A stretch of DNA of 64,000 nt from contig JAPFFF010000001.1 in NCBI GenBank assembly GCA_039105265.1, positions 2,728,001-2,792,000 of the forward strand, written 5' to 3'. Positions 28,816 to 40,244 of this stretch are shown piece by piece. A program made the translations under genes and the position numbers. The stretch is from Tritrichomonas musculus (Eukaryota > Parabasalia > Tritrichomonadida > Tritrichomonadidae). The notes under the pieces are model-generated. The model searched no databases, had not been told where the DNA came from, and worked only from the letters and a program-made list of their open reading frames with translations. Each line of letters starts with the position of its first letter. The stretch's first letter is position 1.

Positions 28816-29740
28816 GGTTTTTTATTTTATTTTTTAAACAAGTGTCAATAAATATTGATTATTTTTTAATATGTTTTGCTTCTCAGAATATATAATAGAA
28901 TAATATAAGTTTTGCTAGTATAAACGGATCAACTAAAGTATAGTAAGGCTTTTCTGAAGAACCTTCAAAAAGTGGAAATCATTCAGAAAAAATAATCAAA
29001 TAAAAATAATAAAAAAAGAATCTTTTTATGTTACAAAATTTTTACCGATTCTTACCGCCAGCCGCGGGGTCTCGACTCGGCTTCGCTTCGCTCAGCCTCG
29101 CTCGACGCCCGCTAGGCGGTATGTAGCCTCGGTAAAAATTATGTAAAAATATAAAAAGATTTGTTTTTTCAATTTTTTTATTTAGATTATTTTTTCTGAA
29201 TGATTTCCACTTTTTGAAGGTTCTTCAGAAAAGCCTTACTATACTTTAGTTTATCCGTATAAACCTGTTAATTCCCTGAATAATAAAGTTTCTTTTTTGA
29301 ATTATTAAATATTCAACTTAGTTTATTTTGGATTATTTTTTCCTTGTATATAAACGAATTTTACAAATAAAATGCTTTTTTAAAATATATAAAATAAATA
29401 TATTTAATTTTTTTTTATAATAGAATTTTTAATTATATGAGATAAAAATGTTTTACTTTTTATTTTCAATTATCAACCTCATAGAAATATTGAAAACAAT
29501 TGAAAATTCAAATCAAAAATTGAATAGTTTATATATTTTTCTGAATGAATTTTTCATAATAAGTTTAATCATTATTGCAATAAAAAATAATTAATGGTAT
29601 TAAAACATTAATTTTTATGTTTTATATATCAATAAATTAACATTTATTTAGATCAAATATATGTATACTTCTTAATTTTACTGAAATAATCCTAAATACA
29701 CACAATTTTTTCAATTATATTGAAATTGTTATCTTATTTC
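28816..29740. other. Interval between the TOR-like and EF-hand genes
   Basis: Holds the foldback element at 28926-29256; the rest is plain A/T sequence with the kinase 3' UTR on the left and the EF-hand promoter region on the right. No other gene seen. Confidence 0.6.
28926..29256. mobile_element. Foldback miniature element with 8-bp target duplication and a G/C-rich core
   Basis: A 331-bp element bounded by the direct repeat GTATAAAC (28918-28925 and 29257-29264). The arms are inverted copies of each other for roughly 140 bp: GGATCAACTAAAGTATAGTA at the left against the reverse complement GGATAAACTAAAGTATAGTA at the right, continuing with few differences. The centre (about 29,050-29,115) is strikingly G/C-rich and is itself flanked by TACCGCC and GGCGGTA. 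No protein is encoded. The 8-bp duplication fits hAT-like or MULE-like transposases, but the family cannot be fixed from this copy. Confidence 0.85.
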
Positions 29741-30226
29741 ATGACGAATTGTACTTTCTATAAACCATCAGTAAAAGATGTCACACCTGAAGTTATTAAC
29801 CAATTAAGGCCATTATTTGATGATCTTGATAAAGACCATAACGGACACCTTGATAAAAAAGAATTAAAAAAATTATTTAAATCAGTGAAAATCGATAAAT
29901 TCTTAGCTCCAATCGCATTTGAGATTTGTGATACAGATAAAAGTGGAACAATCACATTTAATGAGTTTATACCATTTTTTAAGCTTCTTATTGAAATGAA
30001 AAATGATCCATCAGTTATTTACAAAAATCTATTTGCTAAGTTCGATACTGATAATAGTGGATGCCTTAATTATCAAGAAGCTGCTAAATTTGTTCAATAT
30101 TTCGTTCCAAAAGATCAATATTCAGAAGAAGTTTTCACCAGTATATTTGAAGAATTGGATAAAAATCATGATGGCGATTTAACTTTCTCTGAACTTATGG
30201 GATTGCTAAATAATGATCAACAATAA
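29741..30226 (+). CDS. Calmodulin-like protein with four EF-hands
   Basis: A 161-residue calcium-binding protein. ATG 29741 is chosen because the open frame upstream of it offers only a TTG at 29720. Four canonical EF-hand loops are visible: DKDHNGHLDKKE (about residues 30-41), DTDKSGTITFNE (about 67-78), DTDNSGCLNYQE (about 107-118) and DKNHDGDLTFSE (about 143-154). Every loop keeps the acidic residues at positions 1, 3 and 12 or their usual equivalents (Asn at position 3 in loop 4), so all four probably bind calcium. It is longer at the N-terminus than calmodulin and the linker between lobes (LLIEMKNDPS) differs, so it is a calmodulin-like paralogue or centrin-like sensor rather than calmodulin itself. 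It stands alone, followed by tRNA-Lys. Confidence 0.88.
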   Translation: MTNCTFYKPSVKDVTPEVINQLRPLFDDLDKDHNGHLDKKELKKLFKSVKIDKFLAPIAFEICDTDKSGTITFNEFIPFFKLLIEMKNDPSVIYKNLFAKFDTDNSGCLNYQEAAKFVQYFVPKDQYSEEVFTSIFEELDKNHDGDLTFSELMGLLNNDQQ

Positions 30227-30379
30227 TTTTTTTTTATAAAAAAAAATATTTATGAATAAAGTTTTCTTGACTTTAATAATAAAAACAATTTTCATTGATA
30301 AAATTATAAAATAATAAAAAAAACATTATTTTATTGAAAAAAAATTGATAAAATATTAAATATTTCAATTAACAAGAAA

Positions 30380-30453
30380 GCCTTCGTAGCTCAACCGGCT
30401 AGAGCATAAGACTCTTAATCTTGGGGTTGCGGGTTCGAGTCCCGCCGGAGGCT
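30380..30453 (+). tRNA. tRNA-Lys (anticodon CTT)
   Basis: A complete cloverleaf of 74 nt: acceptor GCCTTCG/CGGAGGC (one G-U pair), D arm GCTC/GAGC, anticodon stem TAAGA/TCTTG with loop CTCTTAA, T arm GCGGG/CCCGC with loop TTCGAGT. The A box (TAGCTCAACCGGC) and B box (GGTTCGAGTCC) are intact. A T-run from 30457 provides the polymerase III terminator. No CCA is encoded and no intron is present. The discriminator base reads T. Confidence 0.95.
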
Positions 30454-30599
30454 AATCTTTTTTTTTTATGAATTAATTATTAAATCTTTAATTCGTGGTG
30501 TAGGTATTTATGAAACAAAAAAGTTATTAGTTAAGAAAAATTAAGTGTTTATTAATTACTACTCTTGATAAAAGTAATTTTATTAAAATCAAATTTACA

Positions 30600-32390
30600 A
30601 TTTCATTTTTTATATTGGCATCAATGTTTTTTATGATTCAATAAAAGTTCAACTATTTCATTATATCCTTTTTCAACTGCATGATTATATGCTGTTTTTT
30701 TAATAATAATTTTTTTAACTTGAAATCATATAATTTAGAATAACAAAAATATAATAGCAATGATAATTTCATGAAAAAATTGATGTTACAAACATCACAA
30801 AAAAGAAATTATTTTTGAATTTCATAAAAAAATAATTTTTATGTTGACTTCTTAAATGATAATGAACAAAAACGACTATCTCATTAATTCTTATTTCTGG
30901 CATTTCCAAAAGCATTTTCACTATTTCTGGTGTTTCGTTATCAACAGCAACGTACAATGGTGTAATTCTATTTTCAATAAAAGTTTTAAAATATCATTAA
31001 AATACAAATCATTTTTAAATATGATAAAACTATGCATTTTCAAACATAATTAAATAATATTTAAAATGTGATAAGAAGGCTTGAAATTAGAAATCGTATA
31101 AAAGAGTTTTTAATTTGAAAATATCTACTTGATTTACGTCTATTGTTGGTTGTGATAATAAAAGTTTAACTATATTTTGATTTCGTGTCGTAATGGTCAT
31201 TTACAAAGGAGAATCATTAAAACCAATTTGATAATTTCATTTCAAATATTTCAAGTGAACATAATACAAAAAAAGATGATTTTGAAAACGAAATACGAAA
31301 ATATGTGTTTTAAAACAATTTCATCAAATATTTTTAATGCAAAACATCATGGAAATTAAATTGAAAATTTCATAAAAATAATTCATTAAATTTCAATAAA
31401 ATTTGAATGCTTTTTTAAAAGATAATATGAATTTCATTGATGCATTAAAATTGAAATGATATCAAATATATTATAATTGAAATCTTTTTTTCTTTGACAT
31501 CAATTCCTTTTGATATGAAAAGGCGAACAACATCATGCTTTCTCTTTCAACAGAGGCATAAAAAGGAGCGAACAACTTCAGATCGTTTATATTTTTAAAT
31601 TATATATTTAAATGAAATCGCTCCTTTATATTTCGATTTCAAAATTTTTATATATCAAAAATTTTTAATTTGACAATTTTGAGCAAAATCCCAAATCGCA
31701 GTCATAAGAAGACAAAAAATTGAATGGGCCTGCAGTAGTAATTCCGAGCTGTAAAAAAGCATGTTTTAAATGTAATAAAAAAATATTGAAATCGAAATAT
31801 AATTCATAATAAGATTTTTGGAAATTTCATTAAAAATATCACAATTTTTGTAATGTAATTAAAAAGACTTAATTATTATGAACATTATTTAATATAACAA
31901 CAAGAAGAAACAGAATGAATAAAAAAAAAGAAAAGGAAAATGGCATAAGAAATCAAATAAAAAAATTGAATTAAAAAAAAACACATTGATTTAAAATTAT
32001 TCTTGCATTGACATCAATTTCAACATTATTCAATAAATATTCAACAAGAGTATAACAGTCATTACCGCACAATTCTAAAAAAAGCATCTTTCTTTTATTT
32101 TCATTTGTTAAAAAATCAGGATCTTCTTGAATCATATCAGCGAAAATTGAAAAATTATACGATAGAAGTTTCTCAGGAATTTGTTTTTCAAATTCTTCAT
32201 CAATTTTCAATAAATTATCGTGCAAATAACGAGCAATATCATTATGATGATACTGAAGAGCATTATAGTAGCATTCATAGAGAGTTTTTTGTTCTGGTTC
32301 AACATGAAGTTCTTCGAGAAGATGAATCATTGTTGGATTATTTGAATGAATTGCATAAGTCCATAAATTTTGGCTCAATTCAACACCACA
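30600..32390 (-). pseudogene. Ruined ankyrin / DUF3447-type gene with spaced ankyrin modules
   Basis: The reverse strand from 32390 encodes the C-terminal part of a DUF3447-like segment (SQNLWTYAIHSNNPTMIHLL, then HHNDIARYLHDNLLKIDEE) ending at 31971, without an ATG and without the usual N-terminal half. Isolated ankyrin modules follow: about 31,560-31,500 (frameshifted, ending VVRLFISKGIDVKE), about 31,205-31,130 (NQNIVKLLLSQPTIDVNQ after an in-frame TAA), 30,966-30,880 (TPLYVAVDNETPEIVKMLLE) and 30,700-30,625 (AVEKGYNEIVELLLNHKK). Between modules are 150-270 bp of AT-rich sequence with stops. No known trichomonad intron consensus frames these spacers. A non-functional remnant is the best reading. 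Confidence 0.65.
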
Positions 32391-32661
32391 TGAGCGTTAG
32401 AATAGCCAAGTCCATAAATGGGTAATGTTTTTTTGGACCATTCAAAAGTGAATAAAAGTTAAACTTTTTGATAATATGCTATAACTTTTTGAATTTTTTT
32501 TGAGCGTTTGGGTAAACTCTTTTTGTTCTTGGACTATGTTTTTTTGGGGTCACAGGTTCGATTCCCATCTTCTAGTCAAAAAATTTTTGGGTAACTTTTT
32601 TCTGGACAATCAGTATTAAACTTTTCGTTTTTTCAATAGTTTACAATAATACAATTATCAA

Positions 32662-35600
32662 ATGAGCGAAGAGAATTCATTATTATTGGCCTCCTCTTCT
32701 ATTTTTGAAAATTCCAATATAATTGATCGTATTCGACAATCTTTTATTGATCTAGATACTAATATTCAAAACAAACTAGCTCAAAATAATATTACAGATT
32801 TTTTACAAGAAGTTCAGACATTTTTAAACAATGATATACAAGCAAATGTATTACAAGAGCTTATTTCGGTCATTTCATTATGCTTTAAAAAATATACTCA
32901 GATATCTTTACCATTTTCAGATCAATTTTATGCAAAATCTCGTCTTAATACTAATTACGCTATTGCTTTCTCATCGATTTTTTACCAACTAATTTCCTCC
33001 GAATCAAAAAATATTAATCAAGATTTTGACTCATTTGCTACATATTCACTCAAAAAGTTATTACACAAAACAAAAAGTAGCACCAAAATATTTCAACATC
33101 AACTTCTTTATAAATTTCAAGATGAATTTCTCATTAATCTATTAGTAGGCTCTAATTTTTCAAAAAAGTTATTTATTGACCTTTTTCCTTTTATTTTATC
33201 CCAAAATATATATTTCCACAGCGAAAAATTTATAATGTTTCTTAGAACTTTATCGCTAAAAAAATATTTAGATATAATTTCTCCAACCAAAACATCAAAC
33301 AGCGAAATCCAAGCATTTTTAGCGAATTTTGACCTTAATCTTATGCAAAAAATGAGCCACGAGTCACTTATTTTGATTGCAAATGCAATTCTTTTCATAG
33401 TTGAAGATGGAAAAAAAGACGTTAATGGATTGAATGAGCATTCAATTATTCAATTCATTTCGATCGTAGAAATTTTACTTCAAAAAACAACTGATTCTAA
33501 AATTACGTTATGTTTACCAAACTTTAAGAATCTCTTAGTTAAAGCAATTAAATCATTAAAGAAGAAAAATTGGTCGCTTTTGAATGAGTCAATTAAAGTC
33601 ATTTTTAAATTATGTGATGGAACAAACAATTTTCATATCACATTTCAAGATGGAACAAACGAGATTAGTTTTACCTTCATTAAGAAATTCATCAAAAAAG
33701 AAATCACGCCAGATTTAACGAACATTTATGAATGCATTTTCAACTTGACTAATCAATCAAGTCAAACCGTTATTAAGGACTTTTTGAGAGACAACAGAAT
33801 TTTTGAATTTGTTTTTTCACATATATCTGACATTAACAAATTGTTTCTTGTTCACGGCTTCGATATTAGTTTTGTTACTCAATCAAAAATCATTGATTAC
33901 ATAACGAGCTTAAAGAAGAGTGAAAAAGTGATTGAAGCTCTTTTATTCATTCGGAAGCATTGCCCTAATTTTACTGAGATTGAGGAGAGTGAAAAATTGA
34001 GTGAGAAATTAATATCAGTTCTTAATCTTAAAATGAAAGAAAATGATATGAGTTCTATTTTAGGAATTTGCTCTTTTGTTTACATTCATTTTTCTAATTT
34101 TTTCCCATCAATTATAGATTTTCTTCCGAAGATAGTTCTTCGTATAATAGGTGAAGATGAAAATGAAGAGTCAACTATTGATGAACTTCTAGAGATGATT
34201 TTATTATCGGATTATCTTGATGAAGATCATTCATTCTTATTTGATAATCTTTTCGATTTAATGATGAAAGATAAAGAAATAAGAAGTAATTATTTGGATT
34301 TCCTTACTACAATCAGCACGGAAGAAGAATATAGAATTGATGATTATTTAAACATTGTATTTAAAATGTATGAAAAGTATCCAGATGATGTGATTGATGC
34401 AACAAACCGTCATTTTTATTTCAATGAAAATAGACATGTTTTATTAAGAAAAATTAACTATTCGTTGGCTTCTTTATCTGTTCCAAAACTTGGTTCTTAT
34501 GTGGTTAATAAGCTTTATAAGGAAATTGAAAAGAACTCTGGTAATTATCAAGCATTATTATGTTTGAAAAACATTGCTTGTGCCTTTCCTTTTCTATTCA
34601 CTGAGAATCAACAAAAAATATTCGATATTGTTCTTCCTTCTTTTAATTTTATTTCTCTTATGTATTACCAGGAAGAAGTTGAAAATAAAACAAATTTAAT
34701 TAAGGCAGCTTGCTCAGCAATGTCATTTTTGTTTTCAGCTTTTCAAGCCCCATTTTTACTTGATAATTTTATATTTTGGTTGTTACCAAACGTTTTGAAA
34801 TTAACAGATGAACAAGTTACTTGTATTATGCTTGTTATGAGATCTCTTTATAATGAAGGACTCTTTCATTGTGTTATTCCAGCTTATATTAAAAAGTTCG
34901 ATTTAATGGAAATTGCTGGAATTCTTCTTGAACGCGAAATAAAAAATGAATCATTTAGAAATCTTTATTTGAGTTCGATTTATTCATTCGTAAGATATGC
35001 TTTTTATGAACTAGCAAAACTTAAGCATTATGAAATCATACAAATTGATGATTTTACACGAATGGACTTCCCATTCAATTTCATGTATGATTACATATAT
35101 TTATGTTCTCCTAATGTTTTAGTATATAAAATAAATGATGAGTTTAGTTCATTTCCTACAATTACTGAATTTTTGACAAATATTACATCAACACATTCTT
35201 TTTATGTTTATAATTCTAATGTTGATGATTCAACTGACTCAGTGAGTTTAGAACAAATTAATTCTTTTATGTCAAAATTAGAAAAAACTGAACTTTCAAA
35301 TATTGATGACAAATCATTTCCTATTCAAATATTTGATTTTACTATCAAAATGGTTGATTACATTGTCATGCAAAGAGGCTTTATTTATTGTTGGTATTTG
35401 TATAATTATGGAACAACATTGGTTCCTCCTTTATACGATGCTCTTATTGAATCTGGAAACAAAATGATTGCTATGCAAAATGATGCAAAAGAGCATCCTG
35501 AAGATAGTCTTAATGCTAACATACTAACATACAGTATTGAAGACTTTTTAAGTCCTTGCTATTCTCAGCAAATATTGTATGATAATCTTCTTAAGCAACT

Positions 35601-37458
35601 AATTGAATCATCAAGATTATCGAAATACATTAATGATTTGTTTTTGGAAATTTGTAAGAAAAAAACCGGTCTTTCTTTTATTTTTTCTACAATTTCTAAA
35701 TTTTTAAATAAGAATGATTCTGTTTGTTTGTCTAACGAAGCTATATTACGAATTATAAATGTTCTTGATATGGCTTCAAGTTGTGATCAGGAAATGTTTA
35801 TTGAACTCTGTTGTGATAATCTTCTTAATTTTGTTTTGACACCAGAAATAAGAAAAAATAAAACGATTCTTGAATCAACAGCTTCTTTATTCATTAATTT
35901 CGAAAGTATTCCAATTCGTGTGACTCAATTAATTGGATTTTTAATGATTTTTGAAGATAAAGACTATAGTTTGATAATGAAATTATGTTCCAAATTTGAT
36001 AAGAATCAAATAAATAATATTTATCACATAATCTTAGATGCTTTTGATGAAGAATTCGAAAAAGAAAACTTGGAAGGAATCTTCACTATTATTGAATTCT
36101 ATAAACCTATTGCTGAAGAAAAGAGGGAAGTAGTAGAAGCATTACTCAGTCATCTTCTTTCTGATTCACAATTGGATGATAATGATTTTTCGAAATACAA
36201 AGTTATTCTTTTTGATTCATTGGCTTTAGCATTCAAAGATTTAACAACTGAATATAGTTCACAAATCTATGAAATCCTTTTGAAAAATCCAAAACTTTTA
36301 GGTCATTGCAAATTTTATTTAAATAATCCTGAATTTTTGAGCTTTAAAATACGTTCAGTATATTTTAGAGATAGTCAAAATAATAGAATTTCTGATGATA
36401 CAGCAATTTTCTTAAGAATTAATCGAGAAAACATTCTTCAATCATCTTTTAATAAGTTTAAGAATGCAAAAAGTGAAATTCTTTTGAATACTATTCATGT
36501 CGAATTCATTAACGAACCAGTCAGTGATATGGGAGGTGCACGAAGAGAATGGTTTGAATTATTAATAAAAGAATTCTTTAATCAATCGAACCATTTATTT
36601 ACATGTTCAGAAAAGTGCCACAGTTATCAACCTAATCCCAATTCATCATTGCATCCCAATCATCTAGAATACATCAGATTTGCAGGGCTAATCATTGCCC
36701 GTGCAATCATTGAAGGATTGAGTATTGATGTTCATTTGACACGTTCATTTTACAAACAAATTCTTCATCAAGAACCAAGCTTGGATGATCTTGATGACAT
36801 TGATGAAGAACTTTATAAAGGACTCGATTGGATGCTTCATAATGATATTGATCAACTTGATCAAGTTTTTGCAATTGAATCCAACGAAGATGAAATTATT
36901 CCTTTGAAAGAAAATGGCGAGAATATCAAAGTTGATAATTTAAATAAATTTGAATACGTAAGTTTACGTTCAGATTTCATTTTTAAAAAGCAAATTCAAC
37001 AACAATTGAACGCCTTTTGTGAAGGTTTTTATTCATTGATTCCTTACGAAAGTATAAAACTTTTCACTCCAAACGAATTCGATCTTCTTCTTTGCGGCGT
37101 TCCAACAATTGACGTTGAAGACTTCAAGGCAAACACTGTCTATGAGCATCCTTATTCGGATAAGTCACCTGTTATTAAGTTGTTCTTCAAGGTCATTTCG
37201 AAGTGGGAAAATGAAGACTTGGCAAAGTTGCTCAAATTCATGACTGGCTCTTCAAGAGTCCCTGTAAACGGTTTCAGAGGCTTCTGTGAAATGACAAAAT
37301 ATCCATTGCGAATAGAATCTGGCGGCGATCATACTTTACTGCCTCAATCTCACACTTGCTTCAACATTTTGCACTTGCCGCAATATGAAACAGAAGAAGA
37401 AATGAATGACAAATTGCATCAAGCAATTCAATTTTGTGACTCTTTTGGAATGGAATAA
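32662..37458 (+). CDS. HECT-type E3 ubiquitin ligase
   Basis: A 1598-residue ligase that would accept ubiquitin from an E2 on its own cysteine and pass it to a substrate. The HECT domain occupies about residues 1250-1598: EPVSDMGGARREWFELL, FAGLIIARAIIEGLSIDVHL, LLCGVPTIDVEDF, FMTGSSRVPVNGF and the catalytic loop LPQSHTCFNILHLPQY with the active cysteine at 1566. The C-terminal tail still has an aromatic near the end (DSFGME), as in other HECT enzymes. The N-terminal about 1200 residues are helical and repeat-like (probably armadillo/HEAT) with no named domain I can place; the overall plan resembles UPL/HUWE1-like ligases. ATG 32662 follows a short gap from the ruined ankyrin gene. Two long genes of similar style (this one and the TOR-like kinase) share intact, undamaged frames. 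Confidence 0.9.
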   Translation: MSEENSLLLASSSIFENSNIIDRIRQSFIDLDTNIQNKLAQNNITDFLQEVQTFLNNDIQANVLQELISVISLCFKKYTQISLPFSDQFYAKSRLNTNYAIAFSSIFYQLISSESKNINQDFDSFATYSLKKLLHKTKSSTKIFQHQLLYKFQDEFLINLLVGSNFSKKLFIDLFPFILSQNIYFHSEKFIMFLRTLSLKKYLDIISPTKTSNSEIQAFLANFDLNLMQKMSHESLILIANAILFIVEDGKKDVNGLNEHSIIQFISIVEILLQKTTDSKITLCLPNFKNLLVKAIKSLKKKNWSLLNESIKVIFKLCDGTNNFHITFQDGTNEISFTFIKKFIKKEITPDLTNIYECIFNLTNQSSQTVIKDFLRDNRIFEFVFSHISDINKLFLVHGFDISFVTQSKIIDYITSLKKSEKVIEALLFIRKHCPNFTEIEESEKLSEKLISVLNLKMKENDMSSILGICSFVYIHFSNFFPSIIDFLPKIVLRIIGEDENEESTIDELLEMILLSDYLDEDHSFLFDNLFDLMMKDKEIRSNYLDFLTTISTEEEYRIDDYLNIVFKMYEKYPDDVIDATNRHFYFNENRHVLLRKINYSLASLSVPKLGSYVVNKLYKEIEKNSGNYQALLCLKNIACAFPFLFTENQQKIFDIVLPSFNFISLMYYQEEVENKTNLIKAACSAMSFLFSAFQAPFLLDNFIFWLLPNVLKLTDEQVTCIMLVMRSLYNEGLFHCVIPAYIKKFDLMEIAGILLEREIKNESFRNLYLSSIYSFVRYAFYELAKLKHYEIIQIDDFTRMDFPFNFMYDYIYLCSPNVLVYKINDEFSSFPTITEFLTNITSTHSFYVYNSNVDDSTDSVSLEQINSFMSKLEKTELSNIDDKSFPIQIFDFTIKMVDYIVMQRGFIYCWYLYNYGTTLVPPLYDALIESGNKMIAMQNDAKEHPEDSLNANILTYSIEDFLSPCYSQQILYDNLLKQLIESSRLSKYINDLFLEICKKKTGLSFIFSTISKFLNKNDSVCLSNEAILRIINVLDMASSCDQEMFIELCCDNLLNFVLTPEIRKNKTILESTASLFINFESIPIRVTQLIGFLMIFEDKDYSLIMKLCSKFDKNQINNIYHIILDAFDEEFEKENLEGIFTIIEFYKPIAEEKREVVEALLSHLLSDSQLDDNDFSKYKVILFDSLALAFKDLTTEYSSQIYEILLKNPKLLGHCKFYLNNPEFLSFKIRSVYFRDSQNNRISDDTAIFLRINRENILQSSFNKFKNAKSEILLNTIHVEFINEPVSDMGGARREWFELLIKEFFNQSNHLFTCSEKCHSYQPNPNSSLHPNHLEYIRFAGLIIARAIIEGLSIDVHLTRSFYKQILHQEPSLDDLDDIDEELYKGLDWMLHNDIDQLDQVFAIESNEDEIIPLKENGENIKVDNLNKFEYVSLRSDFIFKKQIQQQLNAFCEGFYSLIPYESIKLFTPNEFDLLLCGVPTIDVEDFKANTVYEHPYSDKSPVIKLFFKVISKWENEDLAKLLKFMTGSSRVPVNGFRGFCEMTKYPLRIESGGDHTLLPQSHTCFNILHLPQYETEEEMNDKLHQAIQFCDSFGME

Positions 37459-38228
37459 TTTTTTTTAACTAATGATAAAACTTTATCTTAGAATTGATAA
37501 TAGATTTCTTAAGAAATAAACTTATTTTCAATTTTCAAAAAGTTGATAACTTCTGAGTTTTAAATACAAATGTATTTTTCTAAATATAATAGAAGAACGT
37601 GTGAAACTCGTACGTTTAAAGACGTTATTTTTTATAATGAAGTTTTCTACCTTATAAAAATAAGTTAGCTAATTAACATTTACATAAACAAAAAAAATAG
37701 ATATTTATGAAATTGAAAATAAGAATATTTCTAACAAAAAATATTTATAGACCTTGAAAATTGCGAAAAAATGATTGAAATATTTACAAGAAAATTCAAT
37801 AAATATCGTCATTTTCGTTCTGAAAATAAAACAACTTGATAAATCGATTTTTTGCCGATTAGTTGAATTAGCTACAAATTTATATTAATTAATACATATA
37901 TCTGAATATATAAATAAATTAATATTAGATTTTTATACATAACGATTTTTTATATTTTTATTTTTAAAAAAAATAAATTTTATTTGAAAATATAGCATAC
38001 AATTTTAATAGGTGCAAAGTGGTAAACCCAAAAACCATATATATTTGACCATAACAGTTTTAAATTGACTATTAATATTTTTATATTAAAATCTTTTAAA
38101 ATTTTAAAAGTTATGCAATATAATATATATTAAATATTATTCTTTATTTATTCTAGTATTTATATTTTAAATACTATTTCCAGAAACCATTCCTGGTAAA
38201 CTTTTTAAGCCAGAAGTTGAATTATATC
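37459..38228. other. Non-coding interval
   Basis: AT-rich sequence downstream of the HECT gene, with no open frame, hairpin or RNA gene that I can support. Confidence 0.5.
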
Positions 38229-38654
38229 TTAAATTGGCGGTTGAATTGTATGTTTTCTTTTCGTTAACATAAAAAAATGGATAAAATTAATTATATCCTC
38301 ATCCTGCATGTTAAGATCAGCACCTATCGACTCGTTGACGATATTCTTTAATTTATAATTTAGTAAAGGACCAACTTTTTCATCAATTTTGATGCTTTCC
38401 ACATGCAAGCATTTTGATGAAAGATGCATCAATGAATTTGCTTTTATAAAATCTTCGAATTCTTTTTTGATTTTTTGATATTTAATTTGATAATCATTCA
38501 AAGTTGTTCTTAATAAAGCATTTTCTCTTTTTAAAGCAGATTTTATTGCTTTTGTATCATTTTGTTTTTTGGGGTTTTGAGCTATCTTTAATGACTCTTG
38601 ATTAAATCCTCTACCTTTTTGAGATAGCTCAAAAAAAAATTTATATGTTTATTT
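38229..38654 (-). pseudogene. 5'-truncated coiled-coil gene fragment
   Basis: The reverse strand is open from about 38,654 (after a TAA) to the stop at 38229, about 140 codons, with no ATG that could serve as a natural start. It reads FELSQKGRGFNQESLKIAQN, then KSALKRENALLRTTLNDYQI, a coiled-coil region KIKKEFEDFIKANSLMHLSS and a hydrophobic tail NFIHFFMLTKRKH. The composition is that of a real protein. I do not recognise the family; a helix-turn-helix-plus-coiled-coil fragment of a dispersed multigene family is a guess. Upstream lies the inverted-repeat element at 38870. Confidence 0.4.
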
Positions 38655-38869
38655 GGCAGAATATACAATTTTTCAGACAATTTTATTATTTTGTTTCAAA
38701 AAATGAAAAAATAATATCTTAAAACGTTATGTACAATTTTTAAATATTAATTAATAAATAATAATAATATAAATAATAGATAATGAAAATATATGTTTTT
38801 ATATCAAGTAATCGTATACATCTAAGTTTCCACCGTTCTATAATAGATTACTTTTTTTTTTTTTTTTTT

Positions 38870-39447
38870 GGGAGATATTTTTTGCCCCCAATCTCTTTTG
38901 ACCCCAACGGTTAAGGTCAATATTGACCCTGTATCGTACTTCAGAAAAAATCGGCGAGAACTTTTTTGCACTTTTGTGAAAAATACCGTGAGTAGCTACT
39001 CACGCTTTTTTTACGAAAATTTCAAAAAAATCATTTTTATTAAAAAGCAGCACTAGAGAAAATTTCTTCCATCCCGAGTAAGTTATACGTAATTAGAATC
39101 TCATTGTAGTAATTATTATACCAATTTTTTCTTTTTTTGGTAAAAAAAAAATTTATCAATAATATTATAGATATCTCTTTGTTAAAAAATATATAAGATT
39201 TTCTTCACATATTCGTGCCTATGATGTTATATATAACAATAAATGTTTACTAATCTTTTCAAAATTATACAATTAGCATTATTTGTAAAAAATTAAAATT
39301 TAGAGAAAAAAGCGTGAGTAGCTACTCATGGTATTTTTCACAAAAGTGCAAAAAAGTTCTCGCCGATTTTTTCTGAAGTACGATACAGGGTCAATATTGA
39401 CCTTAACCGTTGGGGTCAAAAGAGATTGGGGGCAAAAAATATCTCCC
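38870..39447. mobile_element. 578-bp non-autonomous element with 142-bp terminal inverted repeats
   Basis: The left arm 38870-39011 and right arm 39306-39447 are reverse complements over about 142 bp with a single visible mismatch. The ends are GGGAGATATTTTTTGCCCCC and its complement. The element sits in a T tract: 18 T before it and 20 T after it, so the target duplication would be a run of T. The 294-bp centre is AT-rich and codes for nothing. Inside each arm is a small palindrome GTGAGTAGCTACTCAC (one arm has one changed base). The near identity of the arms suggests recent movement or ongoing conversion. Confidence 0.88.
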
Positions 39448-40244
39448 TTTTTTTTTTTTTTTTTTTTAAAGCCTCTCTACAATGAAAAAAAAATAATATT
39501 TATAATCATGACATGTGTTGTGAAAAATGGCAAAAAAAAGTTTGTTTTGCCTATTTTTCAATTTGACTAATTTATTAATATATAAAAATGTTTCCAAGAT
39601 AATTTAATATGGAATGTAATTGAATTTTGATGAAAGTGAATAATATTTTTTTATTCTTAGTTTTTTTTCTTAAAATTTTAATAAATGACTTTCGAATAAA
39701 AATTGCATTTAATAATAATGAAAAGATCCGGTGACAAAGAAGATAGAAGAATTTATGATTAAAATATTATAAGTGTAGCATAAAATAAAAAATCATCCGA
39801 TCATTTTTGAGATTATTAAAAATTTTACATCAATTGAAAATATTGTAAGAGATAAATTTATTTTATACAGTTTACTTCATTATTATAATATATATAAATA
39901 TAATAAATCTATATATATATTAAAAATTTTATTTTAAAATAAATATATATAATAGTTTAATAAAAATATAAATATTAATACAAGAAAAAACATTTTTTAA
40001 ATTCATGAATTTAAAATATATTAATTGAAAGAAAAATCCGATTACTTTTCGAAAATATATATATTTCTTTTTTATTTTAATATAAACTATTTATTATTTA
40101 ATAAATTTATTATATTAATTAATTATTTTATATTTATTTAAAATTTAATTATTTATTTTTGATATTATATAAAGATAAATTAATTTTAAAAGAAAATTTT
40201 TGAGTATTAACTTTTTTGAATATTAACTTTTAATTTCATCAAAA
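39448..40244. other. Non-coding interval upstream of the five-pass membrane protein
   Basis: Very AT-rich. TTTCATC a few bases before ATG 40245 is a possible initiator for the following gene. No gene or RNA supported. Confidence 0.45.

Noticed and set aside
29720-29740. Seven-codon N-terminal extension of the EF-hand protein
   Set aside because: It begins with TTG; ATG 29741 is the natural start and gives a normal calmodulin-like length.
32545-32580. tRNA-like 3' part (GGTTCGATTCC followed by CATCTTCTAGTC)
   Set aside because: Only a B-box-like sequence is present. The T stem pairs poorly and no A box, anticodon arm or matching acceptor strand is found upstream; at most a tRNA relic.
38868-39570. 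Two short proteins of 62 and 80 codons with matching peptide stretches
   Set aside because: They are translations of the two inverted arms of the element at 38870-39447 and not genes.
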